Assembly (NCBI GenBank): GCA_035652495.1
Contig: DASRDS010000044.1
Span: forward strand, 1-30,813
Direction: 5' to 3'
Source: DASRDS01 sp035652495
GTDB lineage: Bacteria; Gemmatimonadota; Gemmatimonadetes; Gemmatimonadales; Gemmatimonadaceae
Length of the DNA stretch: 30,813 bases
Positions 25,583 through 30,813 of the stretch are shown piece after piece. The position numbers and the translations under genes are program-made. Position 1 is the stretch's first letter. Each line of letters opens with the position of its first letter. The notes below the pieces were generated by a model that did no database searches, was not told the DNA's origin, and saw nothing but the letters and a program-made list of their open reading frames with translations.

Positions 25583-25978
25583 TCACCACTCCGCGAACGC
25601 GCTGCCGTCGCTCGCCTGGCCCGGCGCGCCGCTCTTCACGTCGTACATGCCGCCCTTCTGCGGATCCTGGGGCGGCACGACGACCCAGGTGTCCTTCTTC
25701 TCCGTGATCGGGTCGACCGGGACGCTGCGCAGGTACTTCTCCGAGACCAGCGCGTCGAGGTTCTCGGGGTACTTGCCGCGGTCGCCGTAGTACTTGTCGA
25801 TCGCGCCGCGCATCTGGTGCAGGTCCTCGCGCAGCACCGTCTCCTTGGAGCGGTCGAGGCTGCCGAAATAGCGCGGCAGCGCGATCGTGAGCAGCAGCGC
25901 GATGATCGCGAGCACGACCAGCAGCTCGATGAGCGTGAAGCCGGGGCGGCCTGTCCTGAGCTCCGTCGAAGGAGCCAT
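25583..25978 (-). CDS. GspG-like pseudopilin
   Basis: The product is 131 residues. ATG 25978 is chosen because it shares a base with the upstream stop (TGATG) and has AAGGA six bases before it; ATG 25984 is also in frame. The prepilin motif RPGFTLIELLVVLAIIALLLTIALPRYF is complete, shown here only as a guide to its start: G at residue 13, Phe+1, Glu+5. The 13-residue leader is partly encoded by a short repeat-like sequence (25950-25973). After the helix come IDKYYGDRGKYPENLDALV and LRSVPVDPITEKKDTWVVV, then GGMYDVKSG, which is the standard GspG layout. The loop DPITEKKDTW is where major pseudopilins bind calcium. It is probably the main subunit of the pseudopilus, or shares that role with the neighbour upstream. 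Confidence 0.92.
   Translation of the reverse strand: MAPSTELRTGRPGFTLIELLVVLAIIALLLTIALPRYFGSLDRSKETVLREDLHQMRGAIDKYYGDRGKYPENLDALVSEKYLRSVPVDPITEKKDTWVVVPPQDPQKGGMYDVKSGAPGQASDGSAFAEW
25950..25973. repeat. Short repeat-like sequence in the GspG-like leader
   Basis: On the minus strand this reads CCTTCGACGGAGCTCAGGAC and then AGG. It encodes the leader segment PSTELRTG and resembles a TTCGACAAGCTCAGGACA-type sequence that I remember as widely dispersed in bacterial genomes. It shares CTTCG and GCTCAGGA with the palindromic element ~400 bases away. Confidence 0.45.
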
Positions 25979-26442
25979 CACCATTCCTTGTACGGCTGGC
26001 CGTTGATGCCCTTGCCGGGCGAGAGCGAATAGACGTCGAAGACGTCGTCGCCCTCGCGCGGATCGTCGGGCGGGCTCTGGTAGCTGCGCTTGCCCCAGGT
26101 CGCGTCGGCCGACAGCGTCGGATCGGTGCTGAGCGGGTCGCGCGGCAGGCGCCGCAGGAAATAGATCTTCTCGCGCTTCGGACTCTTCTGGTCGTCGACG
26201 CCCTCGACCAGCAGCTCGAGCTTCTTCGGATAGCCCGACTCGTCGATCGACTTCTTGATCCGGCCCTCGTCGGCGGCCTGCTTGTAGGCGTCGATGGCGT
26301 CGCGGATCTCGCGCAGCGTGCGGCGCAGGTCCTGCTCCTTGGTCCGCTGCACGGCGAGCTCGGTCACGGGCAGCGCGACCGAGGCGAGCAGCGCCACGAT
26401 CGCGACCGTGATCACCAGCTCGATGAGGGTGAATCCGCGCAT
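25978..26442 (-). CDS. GspG/PulG-like pseudopilin
   Basis: The product is 154 residues with an extremely short leader: MRG, cleavage, then FTLIELVITVAIVALLASVA with Glu+5 intact. The gene begins four bases after the secretin stop and lacks a clear SD, so it is likely translated by coupling. The mature part has a long amphipathic helix (RTKEQDLRRTLREIRDAID), a region YPKKLELLVEGVDDQK, and then IYFLRRLPRDPLSTDPTL and WGKRSYQSPPDD, ending VFDVYSLSPGKGINGQPYKEW. This matches pseudopilins annotated as type II secretion GspG relatives. With the two downstream genes it forms a set of three pseudopilins, probably one major and two minor; which is which cannot be decided here. Confidence 0.92.
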   Translation of the reverse strand: MRGFTLIELVITVAIVALLASVALPVTELAVQRTKEQDLRRTLREIRDAIDAYKQAADEGRIKKSIDESGYPKKLELLVEGVDDQKSPKREKIYFLRRLPRDPLSTDPTLSADATWGKRSYQSPPDDPREGDDVFDVYSLSPGKGINGQPYKEW

Positions 26443-26446
26443 GTGC

Positions 26447-28399
26447 TTACTGCTGCTGCGGCGGCGCGACGCCGCCGAAGGGGACGAGCGTGCTGCCCGA
26501 CTGGGGCGCGGCCGGCGCGGCCGGCGCGGGCGGCGGGACGGGCACCTGCTGCGGCGCGACCGGCAGCGGCGAGGGCGGCGTGAACGGCGCGCCGCTCAGC
26601 GGCCCGCCGCCGGCCGAGGTCTCCGTGCCGGCGGAGAACTCGACGATGCGCGCATCGGGCCGATCGAGCTGGCGCATGAGGTGCGGCGTGATGAGCAGGA
26701 CGATCTCGGTCTTGGTCTTGCTCGTGCTGGTCGAGGAGAACAGCCGCCCGATGATGGGGAAGTCGCCGAGCCCGGGGACGCGCTGCGCCGAGCGCCGGTC
26801 CTCGTCGTTGATGAGGCCGGCGAGGATCTGCGTCTCGCCGTCGCGCAGCCGCAGAACGGTGTTGGCGTTGCGCGTGCCCACCTGATAGACGATCGAGCCC
26901 GACTGCTGCGTCTGGATGGTATTGGTGATGCTGCTCACCTCGAGCCCGACCTTGATGCCGACGTCGTCGTTCAGGTAGACGATCGGCTCCACGTCGAGCT
27001 TGAGGCCGACGTCGAGATAGCTCACCGACTGCGACACGAAGCCGCCCGTCACCGCGGCGGTCGTCGTGAGGACGGGAACACGGTCGCCGATATGGATCTT
27101 CGCCTTCTCCTTGTTCTTGACGCGAACGCGCGGGTTCGCGAGCAGGTTGGTGCTGCCGTCCTGCTGGCGCAGCGACAGCACGAACAGCGGGTCGGTGACC
27201 GAGAGGCGCACGAGGCCCGCGTTGCGGTTCAGCCACTCGGGCAGCGACAGCGATCCCGGCGTGCCCGCGGTGTTCGTGGTGACCGTCGTGGCTGTCGCGG
27301 TGGTGGTCTCCTGGGTCGGGTTCTGCGATCCGCCGACGAGGCTCCACGCCACGGAGCTCGGGTAGCGCAGCCCCAGGTCGTAGAGCTTGTTCGCGCTGAT
27401 CTCGAGCACCTCGATCTCGAGCATGACCTCGGGCTCGGCCAGGTCGTGCGAGGCGACCAGCTTCTCCGCGAGCCGGATCACGTTCGGAGTGTCCTTGATC
27501 GTGAGCAAATTCAGCTTCTCGTCGACGTAGATGTCGCGCGTCTTGAGGATCGTACGGATGAGGTTCGCGACCTGGCGCGCGTCGGCGTTGACCAGGTAGA
27601 AGGTGCGCACGATCAGCTCCTGGTAGTCGCGCTGCTTCTGCGGCGTGTTCGGGTAGATCAGCGTCGTCGTCTCGTTCAGGATCTTCTGGTCGAGCTGGTT
27701 GGTCGCGAGGATCAGCCGGATGATGTCCTCGACCTGCGCGTCGCGCATCACCACGGTCGTCTTCTGGTCGCTGCGCACGTCCTTGTCGAACAGGAAGTTG
27801 AGGTTCGCCGCGCGCCCCAGCACGTCGAACACCGTGCGCAGCGGCACGTCCTTCAGATCGAGCGACACGGGCTTGGTGATCGAGCTGCGCAGCTGGCGCG
27901 TGAGCGACGCCGGCCGCGCGGTGCGCTCGTCGATCAGGCGCTGCAGGCGCTGCGCCTCGCGGTTGTCGGGGCTCTCGGCGATGATGGGCGCGACGATGTC
28001 CTGCGCCTCGGCGAACTTCTCGCTGCGCAGCAGCCGCTCGGCGTTGGCGAGGGCCGCGCGCTGACGCTTGTCGGTCTCGATCTGCTCGACCCCGGCCTTG
28101 GCGCGGGCGTTCGCGGGATCCCACTTGAGCACCCGCTCGTACAGCCCCTGGGCGCGCTCGTACTGCTGGGCGAAGCGCACGCTGTCGGCCTGCACGATCC
28201 ACAGCGAGACCAGCTGATCGCGCACGCGGTAGAACTCGGCGCGCGCGGGGTGGCTGTCCTTGGCCTCCGCCTGCAGCAGGGCGAGCGCCTCCTCCTCGCG
28301 GCCTTCGGCGATGAGGCGCTGAGCGTCGCTGCGCGGCGTCGCGCACGCGACGACGAGGAGCGAGGCGGCGAGGGCCCAGGCGAGTCCGGTCGGTTTCAT
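26447..28399 (-). CDS. Lipidated GspD/PilQ-type secretin with N-terminal TPR region
   Basis: The product is 650 residues. The start overlaps the PilO-like stop (ATGA). It is a lipoprotein (lipobox VVAC, Cys19), so it may reach the outer membrane without a separate pilotin. Residues ~25-170 are helical TPR-like repeats (ARAKAGVEQIET, ALANAERLLRSEKFAEAQDI). An N0/STN-like domain follows (SLDLKDVPLRTVFDVLGRAA, ~180-245), then an N1 KH-like domain (VRTFYLVNADARQVANLIRT, ~265-340). The secretin core is ~345-580, with the family signature VPGLGDFPIIGRLFSS and EIVLLITPHLM near its end. The last ~65 residues are Pro/Ala/Gln-rich. Secretins form the gated outer-membrane channel for pseudopilus-driven secretion or for pili. 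The TPR plus lipid anchor arrangement differs from classical GspD and suits the PilM/N/O-containing operon around it. Confidence 0.95.
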   Translation of the reverse strand: MKPTGLAWALAASLLVVACATPRSDAQRLIAEGREEEALALLQAEAKDSHPARAEFYRVRDQLVSLWIVQADSVRFAQQYERAQGLYERVLKWDPANARAKAGVEQIETDKRQRAALANAERLLRSEKFAEAQDIVAPIIAESPDNREAQRLQRLIDERTARPASLTRQLRSSITKPVSLDLKDVPLRTVFDVLGRAANLNFLFDKDVRSDQKTTVVMRDAQVEDIIRLILATNQLDQKILNETTTLIYPNTPQKQRDYQELIVRTFYLVNADARQVANLIRTILKTRDIYVDEKLNLLTIKDTPNVIRLAEKLVASHDLAEPEVMLEIEVLEISANKLYDLGLRYPSSVAWSLVGGSQNPTQETTTATATTVTTNTAGTPGSLSLPEWLNRNAGLVRLSVTDPLFVLSLRQQDGSTNLLANPRVRVKNKEKAKIHIGDRVPVLTTTAAVTGGFVSQSVSYLDVGLKLDVEPIVYLNDDVGIKVGLEVSSITNTIQTQQSGSIVYQVGTRNANTVLRLRDGETQILAGLINDEDRRSAQRVPGLGDFPIIGRLFSSTSTSKTKTEIVLLITPHLMRQLDRPDARIVEFSAGTETSAGGGPLSGAPFTPPSPLPVAPQQVPVPPPAPAAPAAPQSGSTLVPFGGVAPPQQQ

Positions 28400-28935
28400 T
28401 GCGCACCTTCGTTGTTGTTGGGACGGAAGTACACCGTGAGACGGACCTGGGCGTCGAGCTGCGCGTCGCCCGGGTTCTTGCGCTCGAAGCGCAGCGCGTC
28501 GATGGAGGCGTTCGGCACCGACTGCAGCGTCGCGCCGACGAAGTCGCGCACCTGCGGATAGGTGCCCCGCAGCGGCAGCGTGATGCGGTAGGGCACGAGG
28601 CCGTCGCCGCGGCGCTCCAGGCGGTACTCGGCCTGCAGGAGCTCCAGGCGCGACGCGCGCGCGAGGCCGTAGATGCGCTCGAGCTGCGCCGGCAGCTGGT
28701 CGAGCCGCGGGAACAGCAGGTAGAAGCGGCGCAGCTCCTCGGCGCGCGCGTCGCCCGCGACCGGCGTGTAGGCGCTGCGCGTGCGCAGGCGCTCGGCGGC
28801 GGCGCGCGCGATCCTTGCCTCGGCCTCGACCGGACGCACCGCGGAGAAGTAGAACGGCACGCAGAAGAAGAGCACGCCGATGCCGAGCACGCCCGCGGCG
28901 CCGAGCCGGCGAAGGAGCGCGTGCACGCGGCTCAT
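28396..28935 (-). CDS. PilO/GspM-like inner-membrane assembly protein
   Basis: The product is 179 residues. ATG 28935 overlaps the upstream stop (ATGA) and its own stop overlaps the secretin start. One membrane helix near residues 12-32 (GAAGVLGIGVLFFCVPFYFS) is followed by a coiled-coil-like segment (EAEARIARAAAERLRTRS), then a ferredoxin-like region (LPAQLERIYGLARASRLELL, YRITLPLRGTYPQVRDFVGA, VRLTVYFRP). This is the layout of PilO and GspM, which link the cytoplasmic platform to the outer-membrane channel by pairing with PilN or GspL. The position between the PilN-like and secretin genes is the usual one. Confidence 0.88.
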   Translation of the reverse strand: MSRVHALLRRLGAAGVLGIGVLFFCVPFYFSAVRPVEAEARIARAAAERLRTRSAYTPVAGDARAEELRRFYLLFPRLDQLPAQLERIYGLARASRLELLQAEYRLERRGDGLVPYRITLPLRGTYPQVRDFVGATLQSVPNASIDALRFERKNPGDAQLDAQVRLTVYFRPNNNEGAQ

Positions 28936-29450
28936 CGGGCGTCCCTCAAGCTCGCCTGCACCGCGAACTGGATCGGGCGGCCCGGCTGCTCCGTGCGCAC
29001 CTCGTCGCGCACCAGGAACACGTCGCCGAGGGCGCGGTCCTCGCCGAGGCGGCGCACGTACTGCAGCATCGCCTGGCGGCTTCTCGCCTCCGCGGTGAGC
29101 CGCAGCACGCGCTGCTGCGCGTCGGGCTGCATCTGCATCACCACGACGTCCGCGCTCGAGGCGCGCTCGACCGCGGCGACCATGCGCGCCCACGGCAGCC
29201 CGAGCTGGCGCACCACCTCGTTCACCATCTTGGTCTCCTCGTCGAGGCGCTCGCGCGGGATCGCCTTGGTCGAGGAGCGGTCGAGGTTCACGAGACCCTG
29301 CGCCGCCTCGACCGCGGCGAGCTCGGCGCGCGCGTCGCGGTAGCGCTCGACCACGCCCGCCGCGACCACGAGGGACAGCGCGAGGAGCGCCGCGCCCGGC
29401 CAGCGCGCGCGCCGGGGCGCCGCGACGTAATCGAGATCGAGCCGGCGCAT
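28932..29450 (-). CDS. PilN-like inner-membrane assembly protein
   Basis: The product is 172 residues. ATG 29450 follows the PilM-like stop by two bases. A short basic cytoplasmic N-terminus (MRRLDLDYV) precedes one membrane helix (about 19-36, GAALLALSLVVAAGVVERY), then a coiled coil (RDARAELAAVEAAQGLV) and a ferredoxin-like periplasmic domain (WARMVAAVERASSADVVVMQ, RVLRLTAEARSRQAMLQYVR). In PilN the N-terminal peptide docks into PilM; the LDLDYV stretch could do this here, though the classic INLLP motif is not present. It probably heterodimerises with the PilO-like protein encoded next. Confidence 0.88.
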   Translation of the reverse strand: MRRLDLDYVAAPRRARWPGAALLALSLVVAAGVVERYRDARAELAAVEAAQGLVNLDRSSTKAIPRERLDEETKMVNEVVRQLGLPWARMVAAVERASSADVVVMQMQPDAQQRVLRLTAEARSRQAMLQYVRRLGEDRALGDVFLVRDEVRTEQPGRPIQFAVQASLRDAR

Positions 29451-29452
29451 GC

Positions 29453-30301
29453 TCAGGCCGCGCAGAGCGCCATCGCGAAGCGCCCGTCGTCGCGGGCGGA
29501 GTACCCTTCGGGCGCCGCCGCGTCGAGGGGGCGGAAGCGCCACGGGCCGGCCTCGGCCTGCGCCGGCGCGGCGCCCGCGTGCACGATCACGTCGCCTTCG
29601 GGAGCGCCCGCCACGTAGCGCTCGCGCTCGAGCAGCTCGGCCCAGCGCGCGGGCAGCTCGTAATCGCCCTTGACGTTGCGGACCGCGGTCCAGCGCCCGC
29701 CGTCGAGGCAGGCGAGGCACGCGCGCTGCGGCTCGACCAGCAGCAGCCAGCCGGAGTGCTTGCCCGCGCGCGCGTCGGAGCGGTTGAACGCGGCCATCAG
29801 ATAAGGCTGCACCGACACGAGCCGCGGCCTGCCCGTCGCCGGGAAGCAGGCGCGGATCGCCTCGAGCAGCGCGGCATCGATCGCGCTCGCGACCCGCTGC
29901 GCGCCGCCGTCCGGGCCGGAGAGCCGCACGTCCCAGGTCTTGGCGCGCTCGCCGTGCACCTTGGCGAAGCAGTAGCGCGCGTAGGCCGATTCCTCCTCGG
30001 GGCTGTCGAGCGTGTCGCTCGCCGGGACCAGGGCGTAGCGCACGAAGTGGTTGGAGAGGACGACCGAGACGTCGCAGCGGACGTCGCGGACTTCCGACGC
30101 GAGCGCGGCGAGCGCGCCCGCCGCGGCCTGCCAGGGCTCGCCCGCCGCGGCGGGGTCGCAGTCGAGCGAGCGCTTCGCGATCAGGCGCGGCTTCAGCCGG
30201 CCCTCGATCCGGGCGAACGTGACCGCCGCCGGCGAGAAGCCGACCACGACGCGCTCGCGCGCGCGGGTGAACCCGAGCGCGGCCTTAAACGAAAGTGACA
30301 C
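29453..30301 (-). CDS. PilM/GspL-like actin-fold platform protein (diverged)
   Basis: The product is 282 residues from GTG 30301, overlapping the GspE end by 17 bases. It has no signal peptide or membrane helix, so it is cytoplasmic. The N-terminus VVVGFSPAAVTFARIEG, the segment VRCDVSVVLSNHFVRYALVP, and later SGWLLLVEPQRACLACLDGGRWTAVRN resemble the beta-strand layout of the actin-like fold of PilM and cytoplasmic GspL. Clear ATP-binding phosphate loops are missing, so nucleotide binding is doubtful. Gene order GspE-this-PilN-PilO is the main support. It would bridge the ATPase and the inner-membrane PilN/PilO pair. Confidence 0.7.
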   Translation of the reverse strand: MSLSFKAALGFTRARERVVVGFSPAAVTFARIEGRLKPRLIAKRSLDCDPAAAGEPWQAAAGALAALASEVRDVRCDVSVVLSNHFVRYALVPASDTLDSPEEESAYARYCFAKVHGERAKTWDVRLSGPDGGAQRVASAIDAALLEAIRACFPATGRPRLVSVQPYLMAAFNRSDARAGKHSGWLLLVEPQRACLACLDGGRWTAVRNVKGDYELPARWAELLERERYVAGAPEGDVIVHAGAAPAQAEAGPWRFRPLDAAAPEGYSARDDGRFAMALCAA

Positions 30302-30813
30302 GGTTGATCTCCTGCAGCGTCGTCTCGCCGTTGCGCACCGCCTCGAACGCCGCCTCGCGCAGGAAGCGCGTGCCGTTCGCGCGCGCCGCCTCCTTCAGCT
30401 GGCGCACCGGGGCGCGCCCGGTGATCAGCTCGCGCAGCTCGTCGTTCAGCACCATCAGCTCGGCGATCGCCTTGCGCCCCTTGTAGCCCGAGCCCCGGCA
30501 CTCGCGGCAGCCGCGGCCGACGCGGAAGCGGAACGACGCGGCTTCGGCCGGCGTCAATCCGGATTCTTTCAGCAGCGCGGCGTCGGGCTTGTCATCGTCG
30601 GCGCAGTGGCTGCAGATCAGGCGAACGAGCCGCTGCGCGAGGATCGCGTTCAGCGCCGAGACGAAGCCGTAGAGATCGACGTTCATGTGCATGAAGCGCC
30701 CGATCACGTCGAACACGTTGTTCGCGTGCACGGTGGTGAAGACGAGGTGTCCGGTGAGCGCCGACTGCACCGCGATGTTCGCCGTCTCCGGGTCGCGGAT
30801 CTCCCCCACCATG
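30285..30813 (-). CDS. GspE/PilB-type secretion ATPase, C-terminal part (5' end outside window)
   Basis: The last ~176 residues are visible; the frame continues beyond the right edge, and the Met at 30812 is internal. The fragment starts in the Walker B box (VGEIRDPETA), followed by the His box region SALTGHLVFTTVHANN and the family's zinc-binding four-cysteine element CSHC ... CREC, which is typical of GspE/PilB ATPases and absent from the PilT retraction type. The end KGRKAIAELMVLNDELRELI and GETTLQEINRVTFV is also standard. It is a hexameric cytoplasmic ATPase that drives pseudopilus or pilus assembly, and here the earliest visible gene of the minus-strand operon. Confidence 0.95.
   Translation of the reverse strand, partial: MVGEIRDPETANIAVQSALTGHLVFTTVHANNVFDVIGRFMHMNVDLYGFVSALNAILAQRLVRLICSHCADDDKPDAALLKESGLTPAEAASFRFRVGRGCRECRGSGYKGRKAIAELMVLNDELRELITGRAPVRQLKEAARANGTRFLREAAFEAVRNGETTLQEINRVTFV

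Noticed and set aside
26294..28561. 755-codon plus-strand frame opposite the secretin
   Set aside because: Composition is that of an antisense shadow; the minus frame is a complete secretin with overlapping operon neighbours.

Overview
This is high-G+C Gram-negative DNA. Sec, Tat and lipoprotein signals, a lipidated secretin, GspE, PilN/PilO-type proteins and pseudopilins all point to Proteobacteria. The codon use and the gene order of the secretion operon suggest a betaproteobacterium, probably environmental; the lineage is an inference. No tRNA, rRNA, CRISPR array, transposase or replication origin was seen.

Layout. (1) 1-8682, plus strand: the end of a glycine-rich exported protein, a 2480-residue exported RHS/YD-repeat protein with a long stack of Ig-like domains, and a small lipoprotein overlapping its stop codon as ATGA. 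(2) 8792-12194, plus: a 25-codon ORF with a strong ribosome-binding site, a YjgN/DUF898 membrane protein and an M48 metallopeptidase with TPR/Sel1-like repeats, all touching or overlapping. (3) 12208-19639, plus: a sigma70-like promoter and a second RHS locus whose RHS polypeptide is divided between two genes. The first carries HAF repeats and the YD-repeat shell; the second has its own signal peptide, fibronectin-III and Ig-like domains, and then the RHS core end that the first lacks. A 70-residue two-helix membrane protein overlaps the end of the second gene. (4) 19841-20907: an exported six-bladed-propeller (SMP-30/NHL-like) protein with a good intrinsic terminator. (5) 20908-24952, plus: a regulatory gap with a LacI-type palindrome, then a Tat-exported multicopper oxidase, a small secreted protein and a Sco/cytochrome c fusion, forming a periplasmic copper/redox cassette. 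(6) 24960-30813, minus: a tightly overlapping operon for a type II secretion/type IV pilus-like machine (GspE end, PilM-, PilN- and PilO-like proteins, lipidated secretin, three pseudopilins).

How the genes work together. The RHS loci look like secreted polymorphic-toxin or surface-shell systems with candidate immunity partners directly downstream (the lipoprotein and the two-helix protein). The copper cassette combines an oxidase, a copper chaperone and an electron carrier. The secretion operon would assemble a pseudopilus and an outer-membrane channel. Nothing in the sequence shows which substrates it exports.

The strongest leads are the split RHS polypeptide with its tail and membrane partner, the dispersed-type palindromic element that encodes the leader peptide of the last pseudopilin, and a pair of matching palindromes exactly 100 bases apart around the terminator after the propeller gene.
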